DNA of 45,127 bases from Parcubacteria group bacterium Gr01-1014_30 (GTDB taxonomy: Bacteria; Patescibacteriota; Minisyncoccia; Minisyncoccales; 2-12-FULL-40-12), in contig VMFS01000009.1 in the NCBI GenBank assembly GCA_007376185.1, forward strand, positions 1-45,127. Direction: 5' to 3'. The notes under the pieces were generated by a model. The model did no database searches and was not told the DNA's origin. It saw nothing but the letters and a program-made list of their open reading frames with translations. How positions within the stretch are numbered: the first letter of the stretch is position 1; each line of letters begins with the position of its first letter. The position numbers and the translations under genes are program-made. Positions 26,461 through 36,028 of this stretch are shown here, in pieces.

Positions 26461-26772
26461 ATGAAGTTGGAGCGATACCCCGTAAAAAAACTTAAAAAGG
26501 AGATTTTAGCAATAGTGGGCAAGCGCTTGGACCTGAGAAAGTATAAAGTGTTTTTCTTCGGATCGCGCGTGAGCGGCAGAGGCGCCAAAACTTCCGACAT
26601 AGACGTTGGCATAAGAGGTCCCAAGGAAGTGCCTCTGGATAAAATGGCGGAGATTCGCGAAGACATAGAAAAACTGCCCCTTCTTTACAAAATAGACGTT
26701 GTTGATTTCAGCGCGGCTGACAAAGTTTTTCAAAAAGTAGCCGCCAGCCAGCTTGAACTTTTGACCAAGTAG
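26461..26772 (+). CDS. MNT-type nucleotidyltransferase (MntA-like antitoxin)
   Basis: KVFFFGSRVSGRGAKTSDIDVGI. Confidence 0.8.
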   Translation: MKLERYPVKKLKKEILAIVGKRLDLRKYKVFFFGSRVSGRGAKTSDIDVGIRGPKEVPLDKMAEIREDIEKLPLLYKIDVVDFSAADKVFQKVAASQLELLTK

Positions 26773-26773
26773 C

Positions 26774-27148
26774 ATGAAAGAACTCGACGCAATAGCCAAG
26801 AAGTATAAAAAAGCTGCGGCGCGCTTAAAAGAGGTTCTGGCAAAGCCCAAAACAGCGGAAAGAAGGGATTCAGCGATCAAGCGCTTTGAAATAACTTTTG
26901 ACCTCGCCTGGAAACTGACAAAAGAGTTCTTGCTGAAACAAAAGGGAGTCAGGTGTGATTCTCCCAAGGACTGTTTTCGCGAGGCATATCGCGCCAGCCT
27001 AATCAAATACGACAAATACTGGCTGGTCATGATCGATATCAGGAACCAAGCAGTCCACACTTACAGCGAAAAGTTCGCCGACTCTTTGTACAAAAAACTT
27101 CCCGATATTCTCAAAAAGTTTAAGGAGTTGGAGCAAAACTTAACTTAA
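26774..27148 (+). CDS. HEPN-family protein (HepT-like / HI0074 nucleotidyltransferase-substrate-binding family)
   Basis: RFEITFDLAWKLTKEFLLKQKGV...SPKDCFREAYRASLI...IDIRNQAVHTYSE (Rx4H); adjacent to MNT gene. Confidence 0.8.
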   Translation: MKELDAIAKKYKKAAARLKEVLAKPKTAERRDSAIKRFEITFDLAWKLTKEFLLKQKGVRCDSPKDCFREAYRASLIKYDKYWLVMIDIRNQAVHTYSEKFADSLYKKLPDILKKFKELEQNLT

Positions 27149-27307
27149 TGAAATTCCGCCAGCTCGCAGCCGAAGTTGTCTTTTGGTCGCACCTTCTTTA
27201 TTAATGCTTCTCATAAAGAATAAAACGAAATGAAGGAGAACTGTTCTCTTTCATTTGTTTTTAGGATTGTTTTTCCTTCAAAAATATGATATAATGAAAG
27301 AATAGGT

Positions 27308-28438
27308 ATGCTGATAGAAATTGACTCAAAAGAGGAGAAAGAGCTGATAAAACAGCTTGAAAAAAGAACCGACAATGAAGCTAAAAGAATGCTTCGTTTT
27401 TTGCGTATGCCGGATTTAACCAGAACCACCGGAAGCCCTTTGGCTGAACTCGTCAAAAGGGTGAAACAAATTCCCGCTCTCAAGGACTTTGACGATATAA
27501 AGATTCCAGAAATAGTGCCTACCAGGGTTTTGTTTGACCTGTTTAACATGCCGCCGGGGCATCCCTCGAGAAGCAAATCCGACACCTATTACGTTGACCA
27601 AGACCACATTTTGATAACGCACGACACGGTGATGTGGCATTACTATTTTGAGCACCCGCAAGTTAAAGAAAAAATCGCGCGGGGCGAGGACTTGGGCGTT
27701 GTTTGCTATACCAAAGTTTACAGGAAAGACGAAATCGACAGGCGCCACATGAACGTTTTTCATCAATTCGGCGGCCTTTATTTAACGCGTGACGAAAAGA
27801 GGAAGGTGACCCTTGACGATTTGAAGCAGGTTTTGGGGCAAGTTGCACAATCCATTTTCGGACCGAAAGTTGAGTATAATTTTACACCTGAAACTTTTCC
27901 CTACACCGATCCAAGTTGCGAGATGAATATAAAAGTAAGAGGGGAATGGGTGGAGATGGTGGGTTCTGGTCTTCCGAGAAAAGACGTATTAAAGAATTTC
28001 GACATAACAGGATACAACGGTTGGGCTTTTGGATTTGGACTGGAGCGACTGGCAATGGTTTCTATGGACTTGCCCGACATTCGGCTTTTGTGGTCGGACG
28101 ACCCCAGGGTTCGCAGCCAGTTAAAATTGGGGCAAAAGTTCAAAGAGATTTCAAAATACCCTTCAGTAACGCGCGACATTTCCTTTGTGGTTGATAAAGG
28201 TTTCGTTCCCAACGACTATTTTGATCTTATCCGCGACCTTGGCGGAGATTTGGTGGAACAAGTGGAGCTTTTGGATAAATATGAAGACGAAGAAAAATTC
28301 GGCAAAAACAAAATGAGTTATACCTACAGAATCGTTTACCGCAGCATGGAAAGAACTTTGGTTTCAAAAGAGGTTGATGAAATTCAAGACAAAATTTACA
28401 AAGAAACAGCTAAGCAATTCAGCGCAGAACTGAGATAG
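27308..28438 (+). CDS. pheS: phenylalanyl-tRNA synthetase alpha-type catalytic domain fused to a C-terminal FDX-ACB domain
   Basis: PGHPSRSKSDTYYVD...LITHDTVMWHYYF...EIDRRHMNVFHQFGG...GWAFGFGLERLAM, then SKYPSVTRDISFVVDKGFVPNDYFDLIRDLGGDLVEQVELLDKYE. Confidence 0.88.
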   Translation: MLIEIDSKEEKELIKQLEKRTDNEAKRMLRFLRMPDLTRTTGSPLAELVKRVKQIPALKDFDDIKIPEIVPTRVLFDLFNMPPGHPSRSKSDTYYVDQDHILITHDTVMWHYYFEHPQVKEKIARGEDLGVVCYTKVYRKDEIDRRHMNVFHQFGGLYLTRDEKRKVTLDDLKQVLGQVAQSIFGPKVEYNFTPETFPYTDPSCEMNIKVRGEWVEMVGSGLPRKDVLKNFDITGYNGWAFGFGLERLAMVSMDLPDIRLLWSDDPRVRSQLKLGQKFKEISKYPSVTRDISFVVDKGFVPNDYFDLIRDLGGDLVEQVELLDKYEDEEKFGKNKMSYTYRIVYRSMERTLVSKEVDEIQDKIYKETAKQFSAELR

Positions 28439-28453
28439 TGTAAAATAAATAAA

Positions 28454-30379
28454 ATGGCAGCTAAAAACGCAAAAACAGAAAACAGTTACCAAGCCAAAGA
28501 TATTTATGTTTTGGAGGGTTTAGAGCCGGTTCGCAAAAGACCGGGAATGTACATTGGTTCCACCGGCCCTGAAGGACTCCATCACTTAATCTGGGAGTGT
28601 TTTGATAACGCATTAGATGAAGCCATGGCTGGGTACGCCAAAAACATTGAGGTGGCGCTTTTGCCCGAAAACCGAGTGAGAACCACTGATGACGGCCGCG
28701 GCATTCCTGTTGAAAAACATCCGCAAACGAAAAAATCAGCTTTGGAAACCGTAATGTGCACTCTGCACGCTGGCGCCAAGTTCGGCGGCCAAAGTTATAA
28801 GATTGCCGGCGGGCTCCACGGAGTTGGAGTTTCCGTTGTAAATGCTCTTTCCAAGTGGGTGAGGGTTGAAGTTTGCCGTGATAAAATAAAATACGCCCAG
28901 GAATACGCCAAAGGAAAACCCAAAGCGGCCGTGAAAAAAATCGCCAGGTGCCAGCAATCTGGTACTCAGGTTACTTTTGAACCCGACCCTGAGATTTTCA
29001 AAGAGATTAAGTTTGATTTGAAGCGCATTTTGCACCACTTGCGCCAGCAGGCCTACTTGACCAAAGGGGTTAGAATCACCGTTGCTGACGAGCGACAAAA
29101 ACAAAAGACAACTTACGGCTTTTATTTTGAAGGCGGTCTGACTTCTTATATTAAGTACCTTGTCAAAGGACTAGCTAAGCATCACCCAAATGTTTTTTAC
29201 TGTTCGGGTTCCAAGGACCAAACTATGGTGGAGGCCGCTTTTCAATACACGGAAGAGCTTGAAAGTTACGAAGAAGGTTTTGCCAACAACATACACACTG
29301 GCGAGGGGGGTACCCATTTGACCGGTTTCAGGGTGGCCCTAACGAGAACTTTGAACGACTACGCCAAGAAACAAGGATTCATCAAAGATAAAAACGGCGA
29401 CAACTTGTCGGGCGACGACGTTAGGGAGGGGTTAACCGCCGTGGTTTCAGTGAAAATAAGGGAGCCCCAGTTTGAAGGCCAGACTAAAGCAAAGTTGGGA
29501 AATCCAGAAGCAAAACTGGGGGTTGAGACTGTTGTTTCAGAAGCTCTTTCTGACTTTCTGGAAAGAAACCCTCAGGACGCAAGAGCCATAATTGAAAAAT
29601 GTATTTTGTCTGCCAAAGCCAGAAAAGCGGCTAAGGCTGCCAGAGAAACGGTTTTGAGAAAAGGAGTTTTGGAGGGGTTGGCTTTGCCTGGCAAACTTGC
29701 CGACTGCGCCTCCCGCAAGCCGGAAGAATCCGAGCTTTACATTGTGGAAGGGGAGTCCGCAGGCGGATCAAGCAGGCAGGCGAGAAACAGGCACTTTCAG
29801 GCAATTTTGCCCCTGCGAGGCAAAATTCTGAATGTGGAAAGAGCGCGTCTGGACAAAATGCTTTCTTCAAAGGAAATAAAGGCGCTCATTATCGCTTTGG
29901 GAACGGCTGTGGCAGAGGACTTTGATCCCGAAAAAGCAAGGTATCACCGCATAATTTTGATGTCTGACGCCGACGTTGATGGCGCTCACATTCGCACTTT
30001 ACTTTTGACCCTTTTTTACCGATACTTAAAGCCGCTAATTGAGAGAGGTTACCTTTACATTGCCCAGCCGCCTCTTTATAAGATTCAGTCGGGAAAAGAA
30101 GCCCAGTATGCTTACACCGAAGAGCAGAAGTTGACTAAGCTGAAAGGTTTTGGCAAAAGACCTGTTTCCATTCAGCGGTATAAGGGCCTTGGTGAAATGA
30201 ATGCTTCAGAGTTGTGGGACACGACCATGGACCCAAAGAACCGCATTTTGCTCCAGGTGACAATTGACTCTGCCAGAGAGGCCGATAAAGTTTTCGACAC
30301 TTTGATGGGCGATGAAGTCCTGCCGCGGCGCAAGTTTATACAGAGCTACGCTAAGAAGGTCAAGAATTTAGACATTTAA
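28454..30379 (+). CDS. gyrB: DNA gyrase subunit B
   Basis: VLEGLEPVRKRPGMYIGSTGPEGLHHLIWECFDNALDEAMAG...ELYIVEGESAGGSSRQARNRHFQAILPLRGKILNVERARLDKML. Confidence 0.95.
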   Translation: MAAKNAKTENSYQAKDIYVLEGLEPVRKRPGMYIGSTGPEGLHHLIWECFDNALDEAMAGYAKNIEVALLPENRVRTTDDGRGIPVEKHPQTKKSALETVMCTLHAGAKFGGQSYKIAGGLHGVGVSVVNALSKWVRVEVCRDKIKYAQEYAKGKPKAAVKKIARCQQSGTQVTFEPDPEIFKEIKFDLKRILHHLRQQAYLTKGVRITVADERQKQKTTYGFYFEGGLTSYIKYLVKGLAKHHPNVFYCSGSKDQTMVEAAFQYTEELESYEEGFANNIHTGEGGTHLTGFRVALTRTLNDYAKKQGFIKDKNGDNLSGDDVREGLTAVVSVKIREPQFEGQTKAKLGNPEAKLGVETVVSEALSDFLERNPQDARAIIEKCILSAKARKAAKAARETVLRKGVLEGLALPGKLADCASRKPEESELYIVEGESAGGSSRQARNRHFQAILPLRGKILNVERARLDKMLSSKEIKALIIALGTAVAEDFDPEKARYHRIILMSDADVDGAHIRTLLLTLFYRYLKPLIERGYLYIAQPPLYKIQSGKEAQYAYTEEQKLTKLKGFGKRPVSIQRYKGLGEMNASELWDTTMDPKNRILLQVTIDSAREADKVFDTLMGDEVLPRRKFIQSYAKKVKNLDI

Positions 30380-30452
30380 AAATTCCTGCCCTGTGAACGA
30401 GGCATACTATAGCGGGGTTGACATCTAAGCGCATAATTCGTAGATTGTGATT

Positions 30453-30638
30453 ATGTTTGATAAAGTCATTACTTTTTTGAAAGAGGTCAGGTTGGAAATG
30501 AAAAAAGTCAACTGGCCAAACAGGCGAGAGACCGTAAAATATACCTTGATTGTCATCGCGGCGTCTTTCGCGCTGGCGGCTTTCCTTGGAGCTTTGGATT
30601 TTATTTTCACTACATTACTTAATAAGTTTATATTATGA
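30453..30638 (+). CDS. secE: preprotein translocase subunit SecE
   Basis: MFDKVITFLKEVRLEMKKVNWPNRRETVKYTLIVIAASFALAAFLGALDFIFTTLL; upstream of nusG and rplK. Confidence 0.92.
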   Translation: MFDKVITFLKEVRLEMKKVNWPNRRETVKYTLIVIAASFALAAFLGALDFIFTTLLNKFIL

Positions 30639-30643
30639 AAATA

Positions 30644-30700
30644 ACCCCGCCCTCTATGCATATGTGTTAATTCATTTAGCTTAGAGTGCTCGGTGCTCGC
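30644..30700 (+). mobile_element. degenerate gene-less GIY-YIG-family palindromic element between secE and nusG
   Basis: ACCCCGCCCTCTATGCATATGTGTTAATTCATTTAGCTTAGAGTGCTCGGTGCTCGC. Confidence 0.6.
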
Positions 30701-30709
30701 TCAGCTCGC

Positions 30710-31255
30710 ATGCCAAAACAGCAATTACCACAGCAAAAAAACTGGTACGTTATACATACCTATTCCGGATACGAAGACGCCGTTGCCAAAAACCTGAAAC
30801 AGAGGGTGGCTTCTTTGGGTATGGAAGACAAAATCTTCAACGTTTTGGTTCCCAAGGAAAAAAAGATTAAAATAAAAGACGGCAAAAGAAAAGTGGTGGA
30901 AGAAAAAATTTATCCAGGCTACGTTTTGGTAGAAATGATAGTTACCGACGACAGTTGGTACGTGGTGCGCAATACCCCAAACGTTACCGGTTTTGTGGGC
31001 GCGGGAACCACGCCTTTGCCCGTTTCTCTGCCTGAAATTGAGGGCTTGAAAAAGAGAATAGGTCAGGAAGAGCCCCAATACAAGATTGAAGTGAAGCCTG
31101 GTGACCCGGTAAAAATAGTTGACGGCCCTTTCAAGGATTTTGACGGCAAAGTTTCTGATGTTGACCAAGAGAGAGGAAAAGTAAAGGTGCTCGTCAATAT
31201 GTTCGGGAGAGATACACCCGTGGAACTGGACTCTTTGCAGATTAAAAAGTTATGA
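30710..31255 (+). CDS. nusG: transcription termination/antitermination protein NusG
   Basis: [29 protein letters not shown]...[29 protein letters not shown]...[19 protein letters not shown] track start 30686 is in the repeat. Confidence 0.95.
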   Translation: MPKQQLPQQKNWYVIHTYSGYEDAVAKNLKQRVASLGMEDKIFNVLVPKEKKIKIKDGKRKVVEEKIYPGYVLVEMIVTDDSWYVVRNTPNVTGFVGAGTTPLPVSLPEIEGLKKRIGQEEPQYKIEVKPGDPVKIVDGPFKDFDGKVSDVDQERGKVKVLVNMFGRDTPVELDSLQIKKL

Positions 31256-31671
31256 AAAAAGTAAAAACAATCGTAAAACTTCAAATTCCGGCTGGCCAAG
31301 CCACTCCGGCGCCTCCGGTTGGTCCGGCTTTGGCTCCTCACGGGTTGAACCTTTTAGAGTTTTGTCAAAAGTTCAACGATATGACCAAAAGCCAAGCTGG
31401 CTGGGTTATACCCGTTGAAATCACGGTTTTTGAAGATAGAACTTACGAGTTAAAATTAAAACAGCCGCCGGCTTCCGAACTTCTCAAAAAAGCAGCCGCT
31501 ATTGAAAAGGGCTCAGGTACTCCCAACAAAACCAAAGTCGGCAAAATAACCAAGGCGCAGTTGCGCAAGATAGCGGAGCAAAAACTTCCCGACTTGAACG
31601 CCGAAAGCATTGAAGCCGCAGAAAAAATCATTGAGGGAACAGCGCGCCAAATGGGAATTACCATTGAGTAG
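31252..31671 (+). CDS. rplK: 50S ribosomal protein L11
   Basis: [36 protein letters not shown]. Confidence 0.97.
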   Translation: MKKVKTIVKLQIPAGQATPAPPVGPALAPHGLNLLEFCQKFNDMTKSQAGWVIPVEITVFEDRTYELKLKQPPASELLKKAAAIEKGSGTPNKTKVGKITKAQLRKIAEQKLPDLNAESIEAAEKIIEGTARQMGITIE

Positions 31672-31680
31672 CTGCCTTTT

Positions 31681-32508
31681 ATGGCACAGAAAATTCTCAT
31701 TCTTTATGTTCCGGTTATTCATAAAGGGTATTTGGATTTTTTTGACAAGATAAAAAATAGAGCTTCTAAAGTTTACTTGATTGATGCGCAACTGCAAGAA
31801 GAGCTTTCAGACTTCAAACCCGACATCGCTTCAATAAAGACCAGCAGAGTAAAAGCGCTGTTGGGTAAGTTGGGATTCAAAAATATATCAATTCTCTCAA
31901 AGAGCGGTTTAGGTAAACTCAACGGGAAAGAATTTATTCTTGTTGATGAGGAGATATCCCGAAACTTCGCCGGAAGGTACCTGAAAAAATCAAAAATAAG
32001 CTGGCAGTCGGTTTTCTTGCGCTGGGATAAAAGTAAGGTTTTGGTTCAAGTGCCTCCGAAGGACTTCCCGGTTTCCAAGAGTGTCTTTGATCGCAAAATG
32101 ATGGCAGAGACCGGAAAAGAAGCGCAAAAAAGTTCTGACTGGTGGCGTCAGATAGGAGCTGTTTTGGTAAAACATAGCAAAATTGTTCTCCGGGGCAACA
32201 ACAAATCCTTGCCTTCAGACCATACGCCCTATCAGGTTGGGGAGGCGCGCGATTTTTTTAAGGCGGGAGAGAGGCAAGATATATCCAACACAATTCACGC
32301 AGAGCAGATGATTATTTCCAAGGCGGCGAAAAAGGGGATTTCGCTGCAAGGCTCTTCACTTTATGTTACAGTTTTTCCTTGTCCTGTTTGCGCCAAACTC
32401 ATAGCGTTTTCGGGAATAAAAAATCTTTATTTTGCGAGCGGCGGCTCAAATTTTGATGCAAAAAAAGTTTTGGAATCGGCAAAAGTAAAAATAACTTACG
32501 TTAAATAA
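31681..32508 (+). CDS. dCMP/cytidine deaminase-family zinc protein with extra N-terminal domain
   Basis: NTIHAEQMIISKAAKKG...VFPCPVCAKLIAFSGI (HAE + PCxxC); N-terminal ILILYVPVIHKGYLDFFDKI. Confidence 0.85.
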   Translation: MAQKILILYVPVIHKGYLDFFDKIKNRASKVYLIDAQLQEELSDFKPDIASIKTSRVKALLGKLGFKNISILSKSGLGKLNGKEFILVDEEISRNFAGRYLKKSKISWQSVFLRWDKSKVLVQVPPKDFPVSKSVFDRKMMAETGKEAQKSSDWWRQIGAVLVKHSKIVLRGNNKSLPSDHTPYQVGEARDFFKAGERQDISNTIHAEQMIISKAAKKGISLQGSSLYVTVFPCPVCAKLIAFSGIKNLYFASGGSNFDAKKVLESAKVKITYVK

Positions 32509-33330
32509 ATGCAGCAATATTTGACTTTGTTAAAACACGTTTTGGAAAACGGCGAGAAAAAAAGCGATCCCCAAAGCGTGGGAAACATTGCTGTTTGCGG
32601 CTATCAGATGCGGTTTAAGATGGACGATGGTTTTCCGTTGCTGACCACCAAAAAAATGCCTCTAAAGTCAATTATTTACGAATTGCTGTGGTTTTTAAGA
32701 GGAGATACCAATGTTAAGTACTTGCAAGACCACGGAGTTACCATCTGGGATGAGTGGGCAACTCCGGAAGCTACTGCTAAATATAACTTGCCACCGGGCG
32801 AGCTTGGGCCAATTTACGGCGAAAAATGGCGGCGCTGGAAAACTAGAGAAGGAAAAACGATTGACCAGATAGCGGATGTTGTCAAAACCCTAAAAGAATT
32901 TCCGGATTCGCGACGTTTGGTAGTTAACTCTTGGGATCCTGAAGACGTAGACAAGGTTTTCGTGGCGCCCTGCCATTGCTTCTTTAAGTTTTTCCACGCG
33001 CAGGGGAAATTATCTCTACATTTATTTCAGCGTTCTGCCGATGTATTTTTGGGCGTACCTTTCAATATCGCCTCTTACTCTTTGCTATTAATGATGATGG
33101 CGCAGGTTACAGGCTTGAAGGCGCATGAGTTTGTACACACTCTTTCAGATACCCACCTTTATCTCAATCACATAGAGCAAGCAAAGATCCAACTACAAAG
33201 GGAGCCGCGGCCTTTGCCCAAAATGACGCTTAACCCCGAAATAAAAAATATTTCTGATTTTGATTACAAAGATTTCAAGATTGAAAATTACGACCCTCAC
33301 CCTTCCATCAAAGCCGAAGTCGGAATTTAG
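32509..33330 (+). CDS. thyA: thymidylate synthase
   Basis: [40 protein letters not shown]...[11 protein letters not shown]...[20 protein letters not shown]. Confidence 0.97.
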   Translation: MQQYLTLLKHVLENGEKKSDPQSVGNIAVCGYQMRFKMDDGFPLLTTKKMPLKSIIYELLWFLRGDTNVKYLQDHGVTIWDEWATPEATAKYNLPPGELGPIYGEKWRRWKTREGKTIDQIADVVKTLKEFPDSRRLVVNSWDPEDVDKVFVAPCHCFFKFFHAQGKLSLHLFQRSADVFLGVPFNIASYSLLLMMMAQVTGLKAHEFVHTLSDTHLYLNHIEQAKIQLQREPRPLPKMTLNPEIKNISDFDYKDFKIENYDPHPSIKAEVGI

Positions 33331-33334
33331 GTTT

Positions 33335-33760
33335 TTAGCCGATGGGGAAGTTGATGGTTTTTTTTGATAGAGGAGAAATCAAGTGAAAGTGCAGGTGGGC
33401 CACGGAAGCTCCGGTGTGGTCGGTGTCGCCAAATCTCAAAGCTAAGGCACCGCCTTTTATTTTGTATTTTTTAATGGCAAAGTTTGCCAAATAGGACACG
33501 GCTTCAAAATCTTTTTTCTTTAGTTCAGAAAAACTCTCTCTGTGTTTTTCTCCCAAAATTATCAAATGTTTGGTTGCGTTTTTGTAAGGCCAGCTGTTTT
33601 CAGTTAAAAACCAGCCGTCTCTTTTTTTCAGAATCGGCTTTTTGTGGTAGCGAAAGTTTTCTTTGCAAAATGGGCACTTGCCCGTTTTTGTTATCTTCTC
33701 AATCACTCTTTTGTACTCTCCTTTTCCGGCGTTTTTTATGTTGACGAATTTTTTCTTCAT
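33335..33760 (-). CDS. HIT-family protein
   Basis: CPFCKENF...ATKHLIILGEKHRESF...GASVAHLHFHLISPL (HxHxH). Confidence 0.85.
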   Translation of the reverse strand: MKKKFVNIKNAGKGEYKRVIEKITKTGKCPFCKENFRYHKKPILKKRDGWFLTENSWPYKNATKHLIILGEKHRESFSELKKKDFEAVSYLANFAIKKYKIKGGALALRFGDTDHTGASVAHLHFHLISPLSKKTINFPIG

Positions 33761-34299
33761 TAACCTTTCTTTACTATACTAGAAATCAGCCCCCCTAGGT
33801 GTTTTTTGATCATTTTTTCAATGATTCTTGTGGTGGACGTATTTTCAGCTTGCCTCGGCAACACCAATACCTTGTCGGAGTATTGTTTTATTTCATTGAT
33901 CTGTTTTTTAGAATAAGCGTCGGTTACTGCCACAAAAATGTCTGGCTTAATCATTTTAATCAGCTCGTAGCGCCACTGTCCCTTTTTGTCTATGTCGTCA
34001 ACCAAGGTCACATAATCAACACATTCTTGATACTTTAACATTTCCATTCTTTCTTCCTGAGGAATCACTGGTCTAAGCTTATTTTTTTTGTATAATTTAA
34101 TTCCGCGGTCGCTATCTGCGCCCACCACCAGCACATCTCCCTGCTCTTTGGCTTTTATCAGGTAGCGTAAATGTCCTATGTGAAGCATATCCCACGAACC
34201 GATGGTGCAAACAATTCTGTGGCCAAGTGTTTTATGGGCGTCGGTCCTATTTTTGAGCTCGGAATAATCTAAAATTATGTGGTTGTTTTCTGACTTCAT
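33760..34299 (-). CDS. RfaE/TagD-like cytidylyltransferase-family protein
   Basis: VCTIGSWDMLHIGHLRYLIKAKEQGDVLVVGADSDRGIKLYK. Confidence 0.85.
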   Translation of the reverse strand: MKSENNHIILDYSELKNRTDAHKTLGHRIVCTIGSWDMLHIGHLRYLIKAKEQGDVLVVGADSDRGIKLYKKNKLRPVIPQEERMEMLKYQECVDYVTLVDDIDKKGQWRYELIKMIKPDIFVAVTDAYSKKQINEIKQYSDKVLVLPRQAENTSTTRIIEKMIKKHLGGLISSIVKKG

Positions 34300-34319
34300 T
34301 CTGGTATAATAACAAAAGT

Positions 34320-34922
34320 ATGAAAGAAGGTGAAGAGGTTTTGGTGGTGAACAGGGAACTCATTTTCAAAGACGGGCGCTGGCAGGGGTTAAAAACAGAA
34401 AACTTGGACTATTATTTGGACTTGATAAGAAATAACTTCCAGTTCAGAAAAAGGGGTGAAGTTGAAAAAGATCCTTCTTGGCAGCAAATAATTCCATATA
34501 TTCTTTTTAACTTTAAAGACGAATACTTTCTCTACCGCTACCTGAAAAAAGCCAGCGAGCGGCGCTTGAAAGACGACTGGCTTTTGGGCATAGGAGGGCA
34601 TATCAATCCAGTTGATCTGAAAAGAGACCAAGATATCTTAGATGCCGGAGCTTGGCGGGAGTGGCAGGAAGAGATTGTTTACAATGGCAACCTTTTGGAG
34701 AAAAAGCTAATTGGCATTTTGAATGACGATAGACGAGAAGTTGAGGCCGTGCATTTGGGACTGGTTTATCTTTTCAAGGGAGACAGCCATGATATTTTTG
34801 TTAGGGAAAAAGATGTCTTGAAAGGGGAGATGGTAAAGCTTCAGGATTTGGAGAAGCGCTTGGAAAATATCGGCGGCTGGGCGCAGATTGTTTACAGAGA
34901 GTACTTATCAAAATTTTTGTAA
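34320..34922 (+). CDS. Nudix-like hydrolase-fold protein
   Basis: GIGGHINPVDLKRDQDILDAGAWREWQEEIVYNG: degenerate Nudix box. Confidence 0.55.
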   Translation: MKEGEEVLVVNRELIFKDGRWQGLKTENLDYYLDLIRNNFQFRKRGEVEKDPSWQQIIPYILFNFKDEYFLYRYLKKASERRLKDDWLLGIGGHINPVDLKRDQDILDAGAWREWQEEIVYNGNLLEKKLIGILNDDRREVEAVHLGLVYLFKGDSHDIFVREKDVLKGEMVKLQDLEKRLENIGGWAQIVYREYLSKFL

Positions 34923-34925
34923 TAG

Positions 34926-35414
34926 ATGACAATTTCACTTATTGCAGCTCTTGCAAAGAACAGGGTAATCGGCAAAGACAACAAACTGCCTTGGAACTTG
35001 CCAGCTGACTTGAAACACTTCAGGGATCTGACTTCGGGCAAGTCAATGATTATGGGGCAAAAAACCTTTGAGTCAATCGGCAGAGCTTTGCCTGGCCGCG
35101 CCAACATTGTTTTGACGCGCGACAAAAGTTTTAAGCCCAAAGGATGTGTCGTAGCTTACTCCATTGACGAGGCCCTAAAAGCGGCGGGGGACGTTGAGGA
35201 GGTGATGGTCATTGGCGGGGGCAATGTATTTTCGCAGTTTCTGCCTTTGGCCCACAAAATGTATTTAACCTTGATTGACCATGACTTTGAAGGCGACGCC
35301 TATTTTCCCGAGTTTGACAGAGCTGACTGGCAAGAGACCAAAAGAGTTGAAAACCTGCCTCATGGAGAAAACCGCTACAGATATACCTTCGTTACTTTGG
35401 AGAGAAAAAGATGA
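34926..35414 (+). CDS. folA: dihydrofolate reductase
   Basis: ISLIAALAKNRVIGKDNKLPWNLPADLKHFRDLTSGKSMIMGQKTFESIGRALPGR. Confidence 0.96.
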   Translation: MTISLIAALAKNRVIGKDNKLPWNLPADLKHFRDLTSGKSMIMGQKTFESIGRALPGRANIVLTRDKSFKPKGCVVAYSIDEALKAAGDVEEVMVIGGGNVFSQFLPLAHKMYLTLIDHDFEGDAYFPEFDRADWQETKRVENLPHGENRYRYTFVTLERKR

Positions 35415-36028
35415 CTGGAAATTTACGTCGCGGAAAGTTCATAGTTTTTGAAGGAATTGACGGCGCAGGCAAGGCAACTCAAACTAAACTGCTTTTAACT
35501 TATTTGCAAAAGAGAAGGCAGCCCGTTGAAAAGCTGGCGTATCCCGACAAAAAAGGCGAGGTGGGGAAATTGATATATAAATACTTACATTTGCAGTATG
35601 GCCTTTCTTCGCAAACCCAGTTTTTGCTTCACTTGGCGGATTTCGCAAAAGACCGGGAGAAAATTAGGAGTTGGTTGAGAAAAAATAAAACCGTGGTAGC
35701 TGACCGTTATTTCACTTCGGCTCTCGCTTACCAGGGAGCGCAAGGTTTTTCGTTCAATAAAGCTTTGTTGTTGGCAAAGACGTTTGAGCTTGTTAGTCCC
35801 GATTTGGTAATTTTTCTTAAAATTTCTCCCAAGACGTCTCTGAAAAGGAAGCATAAAGAAAAAAAGCTGCTGGACAGAAACGAGAAAGATAAAAAATTTT
35901 TGGCAAAGGTCGCAAAGTTTTATGAAAAAATGATAAAAAACCAAACCTTTGCCAGATGGCTTCTTGTTGAAGGGGAGGCGCCAAAAAAAGAGGTTTTTGC
36001 GGCAATTAAAAAGGAGCTGAAATTATGA
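35411..36028 (+). CDS. tmk: thymidylate kinase
   Basis: GKFIVFEGIDGAGKATQTKLLLTYLQKRRQPV...VVADRYFTSALAYQG. Confidence 0.95.
   Translation: MTGNLRRGKFIVFEGIDGAGKATQTKLLLTYLQKRRQPVEKLAYPDKKGEVGKLIYKYLHLQYGLSSQTQFLLHLADFAKDREKIRSWLRKNKTVVADRYFTSALAYQGAQGFSFNKALLLAKTFELVSPDLVIFLKISPKTSLKRKHKEKKLLDRNEKDKKFLAKVAKFYEKMIKNQTFARWLLVEGEAPKKEVFAAIKKELKL

Noticed and set aside
30686-30709. NusG N-terminal extension MLGARSAR
   Set aside because: Encoded by the right end of the palindromic element; ATG 30710 ([16 protein letters not shown]) is the better start.
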